Positions 54,694 through 62,789 of a stretch of 64,000 bases of DNA are shown piece after piece. The DNA comes from Flavisphingomonas formosensis (lineage in GTDB: Bacteria > Pseudomonadota > Alphaproteobacteria > Sphingomonadales > Sphingomonadaceae), in assembly GCF_009755815.1 (NCBI RefSeq), contig NZ_WRPK01000009.1, positions 124,001 through 188,000 on the forward strand, given 5' to 3'. Made by a program: the position numbers and the translations under genes. Every line of letters begins with the position of its first letter. The stretch's first letter is position 1. The notes under the pieces are model-generated. The model did not search any database. It worked only from the letters and a program-made list of their open reading frames with translations, and was not told where the DNA came from.

Positions 54694-54730
54694 CTAATCA
54701 CTCTTAGAGGAAAATCAGGGGGTCACGTCA
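54694..54730. repeat. Second copy of the 37-bp IS3 terminal sequence
   Basis: Matches 24573-24609 at 36 of 37 positions and marks the outer end of the interrupted IS3 element. Confidence 0.85.
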
Positions 54731-54812
54731 CGAGCCCTAACAAACGGGGTAGGCGGAGGACAGCCTTTTCTTGCCGGCTCACGGATCCCTTGTTGGATGG
54801 CTGTGCTCGACG

Positions 54813-55676
54813 TTAGTTGCCCTTTCGAAGCCTCTGGCGGTAGCCGCTGGGGGTTTCGCCGGAATCCTTTCGGAAAGTTGAGGAGAAGGTGCTCGAACTG
54901 GTAAAGCCCAGCCGGTAGGCGACTTCTTTCAGCGGCAGATCTGTCTCCGCAAGAATTGTCTGCGCTTTGCTCAGCCGGGTTCGAGCGACATATTCGTGAA
55001 GCGTCAGCCCAGTGGTCTTTTTAAAAGATCTCCGTAGGTGCGCTGAGCTTATTCCGCATTCCCTGGAAATTTCTTCGGTTGTTGGGCACCGATTTATCGC
55101 GCTGTCTATATAGTCGTAGATATTCGTCAGTTCTCTGGCTGAGAACTGTCCCTCGTACGTTCGAATCCGCTTCGGGCTGCAGCGATCACGGAAATAGCGC
55201 GCGATCTCCACTGCAACAAGGTTGGCGAGCGATTCCACCATTAGGTCGCTGCCGAATCCCGGCGAAGTCACCTCTGCGGACAGTCTTTGCATCGCATGTT
55301 CGATCCGGAAATTGTGCATATTATAGCAACGTTCCAAATCAGCCGCTGTCCAATCATGACGATCGATCCACACCCTCTGAAACCAATCGTCCGTGAAACG
55401 GCACATCACATTGCGGGTGCGCTCACTCATCTTTGCTGGAGTGGTCTCCGTTTGCGTATGGGCCGGAAAAAACATCAAGGGCCCGTAATCCTGCACCTTC
55501 CCGCCCTTCATATGAGCAGCGACGCTGACTTGGCCCGGATGGGGACGATACCGAAGGATGAAGTCATCCTCACATTCGGATATGCTTTCGTCCACGTCCC
55601 AACGATAGTCGAGAACCTGAACGTTGAGACCAGGTAGCTTCATCTCACCGGTAACGTTGCTCGTCCTTGCTACCAT
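54813..55676 (-). CDS. AraC-family transcriptional regulator
   Basis: 287 residues from ATG 55676, which has AGGAG 7 bases upstream; the frame opens at 55727. The N-terminal ~170 residues are a sensor domain of unclear type (cupin-like LILRYRPHPGQVSV). The C-terminal AraC/XylS domain has CPTTEEISRECGISSAHLRR and the second HTH LPLKEVAYRLGFTSSSTFSS, ending SGETPSGYRQRL. No adjacent target gene runs with it; it is separated from the SDR at 56286 by 610 bp without genes. Confidence 0.9.
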   Translation of the reverse strand: MVARTSNVTGEMKLPGLNVQVLDYRWDVDESISECEDDFILRYRPHPGQVSVAAHMKGGKVQDYGPLMFFPAHTQTETTPAKMSERTRNVMCRFTDDWFQRVWIDRHDWTAADLERCYNMHNFRIEHAMQRLSAEVTSPGFGSDLMVESLANLVAVEIARYFRDRCSPKRIRTYEGQFSARELTNIYDYIDSAINRCPTTEEISRECGISSAHLRRSFKKTTGLTLHEYVARTRLSKAQTILAETDLPLKEVAYRLGFTSSSTFSSTFRKDSGETPSGYRQRLRKGN

Positions 55677-56285
55677 CAGGCCACTCCTATCTGTTTTCTG
55701 CGCTCTTGCGCTTATTAGATCGTTCAACGCGAGCGTGGCCGATCCCGTTTAAATGTCGGGGTCCGACCTGAGCCTTGTTCCGTGCCGGATCAGCTTTCTC
55801 CGACTGGAACAAGGGCGCGGCGGCCTGGCAGGCGAAACCCGCTGCCAACAGCCACCTCCAACCGTCGGTTATGAAGCGCGTCATTCAGGAAAAATGGGCG
55901 CAATCTTCGACACGCTTCAGGTGGAACATTTTCGTTCGCCATACCGGTCCCTTCGACGGGGCCGACGGCAACCCAAGCTGGCGCTCGCTGCCTTGATCCC
56001 GCCAACATTGTTGGTCGGGGACACGCTGTGAACCATGGATTCACAGGTGTCCTGTCTTCTAACGTCTAAATCCAAAATGCGTGAATTGCAAACCTCCTGC
56101 CGGATTTGTTCTCTTTGCGAACACGAGCTGGACGCGATGACCTCCCGGTCGTTGGCGCGGACCGCGCTCCAACTCGGCATCTGATGAATTACCCTCTCAA
56201 TTACCGAATCCCCCGCCATGATCCCTTACCGCAGCGAGGCACGCTGATTGCACCAGCGTTGCTGATGGGTCATCTTGGTGCCGTT
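55677..56285. other. 609 bp without a supported gene
   Basis: Short ORFs occur on both strands but none has a domain or a consistent ribosome binding site. It holds the promoter region of the AraC regulator; the rest could be decayed. Confidence 0.45.
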
Positions 56286-57101
56286 TCAGATCTTATCAAC
56301 GGAGTGGGCGATCTCTTCTCGCAGATGATCCATCTTTGCGGTAGCCCACTGTCGGGCATCGTTGCCGAACACGAGCCGCGCCGGCGCCTTGTCCTGCGAA
56401 GCAAGGGTTACGATGCAAGCCGCCAGTTCCTTCGGGTCGCCCGGCTGATTCCCGTTAGCTCCGTCCACGAATGCACGATATTGCGCGATCGCTTCAGCGT
56501 AGTCTGGGATCTCAATGCTGCCAAAGCTCGCCGACTTGCTGTCCATGAAGTCGGTCCGAAGCATCCCCGGCTCGACAAGGAGTGAGCGGACGCCCAAAGG
56601 CGCCAGTTCCTGCGCGAAGCCCTCCATCCATCCCTCGACTGCGAACTTGGAAGCCGAGTATACGGCGCCCCCACCGTTTGAGACCAGCCCGCTGACTGAC
56701 GAGATGGTGACAATGAGGCCTGAGCGCCGCTCGCGCATGTGAGGAACTACTGCGCGCGCAACGTTCATGGTACCGAACAGGTTCACCTCGAATTGCCTCC
56801 GGACTGCGGCGTCGGTGAATGTCTCGAAAAAACCAAGCTCGGCGTAGCCGGCGTTGTTGACCAACACGTCGATCGCACCGAACCGCGCGACGGTTTCAGC
56901 CGCAACCGATTTTGCGGTCTCGGCGTCCGTAATATCCAACGTGCGTGGATGCAGGCGATCATTTTCACTCCCGAATGCGTCAAGCACCGCATCGGCGGAC
57001 CTGGCCGTTGCCACAACGATCTTGCCTGCATCGAGGGCTGCGCGTGCGATCTCGCGTCCTAACCCTCGGCTTGCTCCCGTCACCAACCATATCTGACTCA
57101 T
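56286..57101 (-). CDS. SDR family oxidoreductase
   Basis: 271 residues: LVTGASRGLGREIARAALDA (cofactor), NNAG (~84), catalytic Ser in TISSVSG (~134) and YSASK (~147-151). It is of the classical SDR type with a longer C-terminal part (PGMLRTDFMDSKSASFG), as in many proteins annotated as oxidoreductases next to LysR regulators. It is divergent from the LysR gene at 57201 over 99 bp and is its likely target. Confidence 0.9.
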   Translation of the reverse strand: MSQIWLVTGASRGLGREIARAALDAGKIVVATARSADAVLDAFGSENDRLHPRTLDITDAETAKSVAAETVARFGAIDVLVNNAGYAELGFFETFTDAAVRRQFEVNLFGTMNVARAVVPHMRERRSGLIVTISSVSGLVSNGGGAVYSASKFAVEGWMEGFAQELAPLGVRSLLVEPGMLRTDFMDSKSASFGSIEIPDYAEAIAQYRAFVDGANGNQPGDPKELAACIVTLASQDKAPARLVFGNDARQWATAKMDHLREEIAHSVDKI

Positions 57102-57200
57102 AGTCTGTTCCTAGCTAAGATTGTTTTGTTCTATTTAGGTATGCTAATTTGTCGAGTTAACGGGCTAATAGATAATATGGCCCAGTAGCAGGGATTATCA

Positions 57201-58094
57201 ATGCGTCCGGATCAGCTCGCCGACCTCGCCATCTTCGCGGCTATTGCCGCCGATCGCAGCTTCACGCGCGCCGCGAAGCGATTGGGAGTAACGCAGTCGG
57301 CGTTGAGCCAGACCATGAAGCGCTTGGAAGGCGAGCTAGGCTTCCGCCTGCTCTCTCGCACGACGCGCAGCGTTGCGCCGACGGCTGCGGGCGTACGCCT
57401 GCTTGCGACCTTGACACCGGCACTCGAAGGCTTGGACGAAGAAATCGGGGCACTATCGCAGGATCGTGGTGCGGCAATTGGCACCGTCCGCATCACGACG
57501 GGTAAACACGCTGCAGACACAGTATTGTGGCCAATGCTTCCGACCTTCATGCGCCTTCATCCCGGCATCGAAGTTGAGCTGTGCGTGGATGATGCTATGA
57601 CCGACGTCGTTGCGGGCCGATACGATGGGGGAGTCCGGCTGGGAGAACGACTTGAAAAGGACATGATCGCGGTGCCGATAGGATCTCCGCTTCGCGTCGC
57701 AGTAGTGGCCTCGCCCGCCTATTTGGATGGCCATGCGGCGCCGAAGGAGCCCATGGAACTCACGGGCCATCGCTGTATCGCCTATCGCGACGCCAGCGGC
57801 GATCTATCACCTTGGTCGTTCGAGCGAGACGGACACTCTGTAACCGTCGCGCCAGGCCGTGGCCCGGTGTTCAATGACGCCAACCTGCTTGTGGCCGCGG
57901 CCGTAGAGGGGTTCGGTGTCCTATACATATTGGAGGATGTGGTCGCGGCTCCTATAGCCGACGGTCGTCTAACCCGACTGCTCGAACCCTGGTGCGAGCG
58001 GTTTGCCGGCTACCATCTCTACTATCCTGATCGGCAGGGCACGACGGCCTTCGAGCTGTTTAAGGACGCGCTTCGGGCAAGCAAATTTTCATGA
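57201..58094 (+). CDS. LysR-family transcriptional regulator
   Basis: 297 residues. N-terminal HTH AAIAADRSFTRAAKRLGVTQ then SALSQTMKRLEGELGFRLLS, and the periplasmic-binding-like effector domain from ~90 (GTVRITTGKHAADTVLWPML). It resembles the YhjC/DsdC-like group often paired with SDRs. The 99-bp AT-rich intergenic region with the divergent SDR fits a LysR-controlled promoter pair. Confidence 0.92.
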   Translation: MRPDQLADLAIFAAIAADRSFTRAAKRLGVTQSALSQTMKRLEGELGFRLLSRTTRSVAPTAAGVRLLATLTPALEGLDEEIGALSQDRGAAIGTVRITTGKHAADTVLWPMLPTFMRLHPGIEVELCVDDAMTDVVAGRYDGGVRLGERLEKDMIAVPIGSPLRVAVVASPAYLDGHAAPKEPMELTGHRCIAYRDASGDLSPWSFERDGHSVTVAPGRGPVFNDANLLVAAAVEGFGVLYILEDVVAAPIADGRLTRLLEPWCERFAGYHLYYPDRQGTTAFELFKDALRASKFS

Positions 58095-58178
58095 CGGGCA
58101 TTTCCCAAGCGCTGATGCGCATGGGGAGGGGGAGACGCCTCATGCGGCCAAGGTGCCGATTTCCAACGGACGCGAATG

Positions 58179-58639
58179 CTAAATCGGCTGCAACAATTCC
58201 GCTTTGGCAGTGGCGACATCGACGGGCAGTGAGCTGTGCTCATGGATGCAGAGCCATCGGCCGTCTCTCCACCGCCAGATATCGGTCACGGCAGCATGAA
58301 CATGGACACGAGAGCCATCCTTGCTGTTGATATCGATCTCGGAATAGGACACGGAGTAGGCGATGTCTGGCGCGTCCGAACGGTTACCTTGGGGTAGGTG
58401 CAAACAACCTCGCCGACCGCCGTTTGCGCTATGCCAGCGACGTTGCGCCGGATGTCTTCCACCCCGCATATGCCAGGTGCCAGGAAGTCGAAGATAGTCG
58501 CTTCGTCACCTGGATCGAACATTGCGGCCACTCCATCTGGATCGCTTCGCTCAACCGCACGGCCGGCGTCGCGTAGTGCCTCGATGATCGCCTCGACGTC
58601 GCGTGCGTCGCCCACTGAGTTCTCGCCGATAACGATCAT
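58179..58639 (-). pseudogene. SnoaL-like protein with a frameshift
   Basis: From ATG 58639 (GGAG upstream) the frame gives IIEALRDAGRAVERSDPDGV, then GVEDIRRNVAGIAQTAVGEV and YPKVTVR. In the next frame the protein continues as SDAPDIAYSVSYSEIDINSK, then VHAAVTDIWRWRDGRWLCIH and ends at 58179. The shift is a single base near 58372-58390. Both halves belong to one SnoaL_3/NTF2-fold protein of about 150 residues. Confidence 0.75.
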
Positions 58640-58667
58640 CTTTCGGCTCCGTTCGCAGGGTTTTGCT

Positions 58668-59441
58668 TCATTCCGCGCTCGGGAGCGAACCGAAAAGCAT
58701 TCCGCCATCGACAACGTAGTCGGAACCGGTAATGAACGCTGCGTTCTCCTAGGTAAGGAAGAGCACGGGTTTCGTCACTTCTTCCGGTTCGCCCATCCGC
58801 GGAATTGCGAACGGATCAGCAGAAAAGTGATCGCTCACCGGAGCCTCGCCAGGTCGGAGCGCGGTGGTAATCAGCGGGGTGTTGATGACGCCTGGACTGA
58901 TCGAGTTCACCCGAATGCGATCGCGGGCGAGCTCGATTGCCGCAGTCTGCGTCAACCCGCGAACGCCCCATTTGCTGGATACGTAAGACGCGAGCATAGC
59001 CGTGCCGACGTGGCCCGAGGTGGATGCTATATTGACGATCGCGCCACTTCCCGCTTTGCGCATCGACGGTACAACCGCCCTGATCCCGAGATAAGGTCCT
59101 GTCAGGTTGCTGGCGATGACCTCGTTCCAGTCATCCGGATCACTGTCGGCAATAGCCACCGCAGGCGCAAGTATTCCCGCATTGTTGATCAGCACGCACA
59201 CCGATCCGAAGCGGCTCTCGGCCTCGCGCACGGTTGCGTCCCAATCGCCGGGGATGCGTACATCAAGTTTTATGAAGGCAGCATTCTCGCCGAGCTCCTC
59301 GGCGAGGGCGCGACCGCGCTCTTCGCGGATGTCGGCGAGCAAGACGTTGGCTCCTTCCGCAACGAATGCTCGCGCGTGTGAAGAGCCTTGGCCGCGCGCA
59401 GCGCCCGAAATCAGCACAGTTTTTCCGTCGAAGCGATACAA
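58668..59441 (-). pseudogene. SDR with an in-frame TAG near the C-terminus
   Basis: TTG 59441 (GGAGGAG 7 bases upstream) starts MYRFDGKTVLISGAARGQGS; NNAG, IASTSG and YVSSK are intact. At codon 231 a TAG (58749-58751) follows KPVLFLT, but the same frame continues ENAAFITGSDYVVDGGML to TGA at 58668-58670. The normal family sequence is LFL-S-E-A-S/F-ITG, so TAG replaces a Ser codon (TCG to TAG is one change). Loss of the last 26 residues removes the final strand and part of the cofactor/dimer interface. It resembles the SDR at 12593. Confidence 0.82.
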
Positions 59442-60002
59442 ATCGAAACTCCTCCTTCATGGGGCAGGCGGAAGGCAGGGCCAGCCGCCCAAACGATCCG
59501 TCGCCAAATGGGCTTGGATCGAGGCTTCCGCTCTCGCGCGCTCGCCGCATTTCGTGGCAAGGCCGGCGAGTAAGAAGCCGCCGCGAAGACGCGGTCGGCA
59601 ATCGCAGGCCGGCCGACGAGCGAGCGCTAAGCTCCTCGTAAACGTCAGCGAAAGAAGTACTCTTTCAAGAGCCGATACGATGACGGCGTTCGAATCGATA
59701 TTGGTATTATCAAAGTGAACGACTACCGCTCGCGACTCATTAGCCTTATTAGGAGAAGTTTTTAGTTCACGCCCGTCCGACAGACTGAGCCTGAAGAAAT
59801 ACCTCCGCACTGGCGGTGCTTTGTCGAGCAAGGTGCGCACCTTAGCCAGACACAAGCTCCGCACAGTCCGGAGCGCCCGGATGCCCCGACTGCGACAAAG
59901 ATGAGCGGCTATGCAAAGAAGTTCCGTCCCCACATGCCTTGCGCTGTCGTACCTTTCAGGTCGCAGAAGATGTGCTGAAGATTTTGGACGGGAGTCAGGC
60001 CT
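59442..60002. other. 561 bp regulatory/leader region
   Basis: No supported gene. An AT-rich part at 59680-59770 probably holds the promoter for the 60003 operon. A short possible ORF at 59902 (MSGYAKKF...) ends quickly in a stop. Confidence 0.4.
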
Positions 60003-61289
60003 ATGGGGTCGACCATGACAGCGAAAATTTTGGCCCGGGCCAGCGGCGCTGAAGATGTTTCCGCCGGAGACGCGGTGCTCGCAAAAATTAGCTTTCTGAC
60101 ATGCCTGGACGGCCAGACATTCATCGACACCTTCAGGGACAGGGGGCTCAAGGTCTGGGATCCCAAGAAGATCATCTTCTGCTTCGACCATATGTTCCAG
60201 CCTGACTGGATGAAGGTGCAGGCCGTCACGGAGCATCCCAAGATCAGGAGCTTCGCAAAGGAGCAGGGAATTCCTGAGGAAAATATCTACGATCTGGGTC
60301 GAAACGGCATATCGCATCAGATTCCCGTGGAGCATGGCTGGGCGCTTCCCGGTACGGTCTGCATCGGCGCAGACACCCAGAGCTCGACGATGGGCGCAAC
60401 CAACTGCCTAGCTTTGCCTGCATTGTTCGGGGTGGATCCTATCATCATTACCGGCGATATGTGGATGATCGTGCCGGAATGCATTCGCATCACGTTGACC
60501 GGCGCCTTCCCCAGGGGAGTCAACGGCAAGGATTTTGTCTATCGTCTGATCGCCGATCTTGGGGAAGTGGCGCAGGGGCGCGTAATCGAATTCGACGGCC
60601 CCGGTGTCCTGAACTTGTCAATGGACATGCGCCTGGCGATCGCCAACGGCTCCGTGCAGATCGGCGCGCTGACGATCATCTTCCCGGCTGACGAGGTTCT
60701 CCTCGATTATATCCAACCGCGCGCGCGCGAAGCGTTCGCTCCTGTCGAGGCGGACCCCGATGCGGAATATGTCGCGCATTTCGAATATGATCTTTCATGC
60801 ATTCGGCCGCTTGTCGCTGGCCCTGACCAGATCGAGCTGGTTCGGCCGCTGGACGATGTCATGGGCCTGGCGGTCGATGCCGCCTATGTGGGGTCCTGTT
60901 CCAGCGGACGCCTGTCAGACCTCGCCTTGGCTGCCGACATTCTGCGCGGGCGCCAGGTGCATCCGACAGTGAGGCTGGTGGTTACGCCGATTTCGGCTGA
61001 AACCTATTGCGAAGCGAGCCGGACCGGCATTTTGCAGGACTTGGTCGACGCCGGCGCCACTGTCACCCAACCGGGTTGCGGCGCCTGCTATAGTGGCAAT
61101 CTTTCACCGCTAAAATTGAGCGACGGAGAGCGTTGCATCTCCACGTCGGTCGAGACGCTTCGCGGTCGAATGGGCAGCAAGGAGTCCGAGATAATCCTGG
61201 CCAATGCCGCGGTGGTGGCGGCATCCGCCGTTGCCGGCAGGATCATCGACCCGGCGAGGCTGCCGGCACCCGAGGAAGCGCTCATATGA
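60003..61289 (+). CDS. Aconitase-superfamily hydratase, large subunit (LeuC/HacA/dimethylmaleate-hydratase-like)
   Basis: 428 residues from ATG 60003 with GGAG 8 bases upstream (ATG 60015 is also in frame). Iron-sulfur ligands C299 (VGSCSSGRLSDL), C359 and C362 (PGCGACYSGN) are present. The length and separate small subunit match LeuC-type rather than aconitase A. The usual GDSHT loop reads GADTQSSTMG (~122-131), an unusual variant. The lack of leuB or leuA, and the lyase two genes downstream, argue against leucine synthesis. It likely hydrates/dehydrates a branched malate-maleate pair. Coupled to the small subunit by an ATGA overlap. Confidence 0.85.
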   Translation: MGSTMTAKILARASGAEDVSAGDAVLAKISFLTCLDGQTFIDTFRDRGLKVWDPKKIIFCFDHMFQPDWMKVQAVTEHPKIRSFAKEQGIPEENIYDLGRNGISHQIPVEHGWALPGTVCIGADTQSSTMGATNCLALPALFGVDPIIITGDMWMIVPECIRITLTGAFPRGVNGKDFVYRLIADLGEVAQGRVIEFDGPGVLNLSMDMRLAIANGSVQIGALTIIFPADEVLLDYIQPRAREAFAPVEADPDAEYVAHFEYDLSCIRPLVAGPDQIELVRPLDDVMGLAVDAAYVGSCSSGRLSDLALAADILRGRQVHPTVRLVVTPISAETYCEASRTGILQDLVDAGATVTQPGCGACYSGNLSPLKLSDGERCISTSVETLRGRMGSKESEIILANAAVVAASAVAGRIIDPARLPAPEEALI

Positions 61290-61792
61290 TTGTGCAGGGC
61301 AGAGCTTGGAAATATGGCGACAATCTTGGAGCGACCGACATCGTTTCAGCGGACTATGACAAACTTGGCATGAGCCATGACTGGGACGGCTGCGCCAAAC
61401 ACCTGCTCGAAAATGTCGATCCGGAGTTTCTCCAGAAGCTTGTACCGGGCGATATCATCGTTGCCGGATCGCGCCTCGGGACCGGCCATGCGCATTATTA
61501 CACGAGTGCGATCATGGCGTGCAAATATGCAGGTATCGCGGCTCTTTTCTGCGAAAGCGTCAATGCTCTCTTTCAACGTGCGGCGATCGACCAAGGCTAT
61601 CCGATATGGCCATTGCCGGGCATCGGCGACTTCGTGAATGACGGAGACCGGCTGCGCATCGACCTTGCCTCCGGAGAGGCGCAGAACGAAACGACGGGAG
61701 AAAGCCGACGGTTTCAGCCGGTGCCCCAGCTCGTTCGCGATATCCTTGCAGCCGGGAATGCGCTCGACTGGGCGCTCGCGCGCGTGGCATAA
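61286..61792 (+). CDS. Aconitase-superfamily hydratase, small subunit (LeuD-like)
   Basis: 168 residues from ATG 61286. MIVQGRAWKYGDNLGATDIV is the LeuD/HacB N-terminus; the substrate-specificity loop VAGSRLGTGHAHYYTSAIMA (~61-80) corresponds to the family GxxFGxGSSRE but lacks its SSRE. FCESVNALFQRAAIDQGYPI follows. The changed loop and the changed active-site loop of the large subunit point to a non-standard substrate. Confidence 0.85.
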   Translation: MIVQGRAWKYGDNLGATDIVSADYDKLGMSHDWDGCAKHLLENVDPEFLQKLVPGDIIVAGSRLGTGHAHYYTSAIMACKYAGIAALFCESVNALFQRAAIDQGYPIWPLPGIGDFVNDGDRLRIDLASGEAQNETTGESRRFQPVPQLVRDILAAGNALDWALARVA

Positions 61793-61803
61793 GGGCGCGC
61801 TCG

Positions 61804-62718
61804 GTGAAAATGACCTCTATGCTCCGACATGAGCTCGCGGTCGGCTTGGTGGTTGCCGCAGGCTGTTTCGATGCATTTTCCGCGCGTTTGGCGCAACTGG
61901 CGGGGTTTCGCGCAATCCATATGACCGGGCTGGGCGTCGAGGCGTCGCAACTTGGCGCTCCGGACTTGGGGCTGATGTCAATGACGGAGATTTGCGGCCA
62001 TGCCGCCCGCATGGCCGAGGCGACCAATATCCCGATTCTCGCTGACATCGACACCGGGTTCGGCGGCGTGCTGAACGTCGGCCGCACGATCCGGGAAATG
62101 GAGCGGGCGGGCATTGCCGGCGTGCATATCGAGGATCAGGCGTTGCCCAAACATTGTCCGCTGCTGGCTGGCCGCAAGGTGGTCGGACGGGGAGAGGCGA
62201 TCGACAGGCTAAAAGCCGCGCTCGACGCCAGAACCGATCCCGATTTCGTCATCGTGGCCCGCACGGATGCGGACACCATCTCCTTCCAGGAGGTTATCGA
62301 CCGCTCCAACCTCTTTCTGGAGGAAGGCGCGGACATGGTCATGCCGGTCATCATGCAGGTGGAGGGGCAATCCTATTTCAGCCTTCCCGCGGATGAGCAG
62401 ATGGAATGGGCACGCAGGATGATCGTGGCCATCGACGGGCCCGTGATGAACATGGGCGGCAGCCCGCCCGCCGGCTACACCACCGACGACCTTGCCGATG
62501 CCGGTTATGCATTCACCATGTACGCGGCAAGCGCGCTTAGCGCTGCGGCGAATGCCATGGCCGATCTGTTCAAGACCATTCACGAGACCGGCAGTGACCG
62601 CGCATATTGGGCCCGTAATGGCGGGCCTTACACCAGCCCGCTGGAACTCATGCGTGCGGCGCGCCTCGACGCCTTCGCCGCGATCGAAGAGCGATATTCT
62701 GCCTCGCTTGGAGACTGA
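61804..62718 (+). CDS. Isocitrate lyase / PEP mutase superfamily carbon-carbon lyase
   Basis: 304 residues from GTG 61804 (ATG 61810 alternative), 11 bp after the LeuD-like gene. CFDAFSARLAQLAGFRAIHM (~21-40), metal-binding DIDTGFGG (81-88) and HIEDQALPKHC (108-118) are those of 2-methylisocitrate lyase, oxaloacetate decarboxylase and 2,3-dimethylmalate lyase. Catalytic Cys118 is present, but the loop K-R/K-C-G-H reads K116-H-C118-P-L, so the normally invariant Gly-His is replaced. It should cleave a substituted malate to pyruvate or glyoxylate plus a carboxylate. Confidence 0.87.
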   Translation: MKMTSMLRHELAVGLVVAAGCFDAFSARLAQLAGFRAIHMTGLGVEASQLGAPDLGLMSMTEICGHAARMAEATNIPILADIDTGFGGVLNVGRTIREMERAGIAGVHIEDQALPKHCPLLAGRKVVGRGEAIDRLKAALDARTDPDFVIVARTDADTISFQEVIDRSNLFLEEGADMVMPVIMQVEGQSYFSLPADEQMEWARRMIVAIDGPVMNMGGSPPAGYTTDDLADAGYAFTMYAASALSAAANAMADLFKTIHETGSDRAYWARNGGPYTSPLELMRAARLDAFAAIEERYSASLGD

Positions 62719-62789
62719 CGTGGATTCGTTTTAAGACGCTGGCGATCTTATCGGACGCGTTCCTAACGGCGATCGATGAGGGAAAACGG

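Larger units (their letters stand above)
53846..54694 (-). mobile_element. IS5-family insertion sequence
   Basis: Ends GGGTGCGGACTCAT (53846) and its counterpart ATGAGTTCGCGCCC (ending 54694) pair with two mismatches. It encodes a transposase in two overlapping frames and is 849 bp, the size of IS427/IS1031-type elements. No clear target duplication. It sits inside the leader of the IS3 element. Confidence 0.85.
53479..54730 (-). mobile_element. IS3-family element, truncated and interrupted by IS5
   Basis: Outer end at 54730 (TGACGTGACCCCCTGA on the minus strand). The leader is split by the IS5 element at 53846-54694. OrfA follows at 53550-53816, then only ~25 codons of orfB (VTPAAKREAVARLQAVLGMS) before the junction with bamA. 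The uninterrupted leader can be read at 24559-24609, which proves the nesting. Confidence 0.8.

Noticed and set aside
60003-61792. Ordinary leucine biosynthesis leuCD
   Set aside because: No leuA or leuB nearby, diverged active-site loops in both subunits, and coupling to a C-C lyase make a catabolic hydratase more likely, though not proven.
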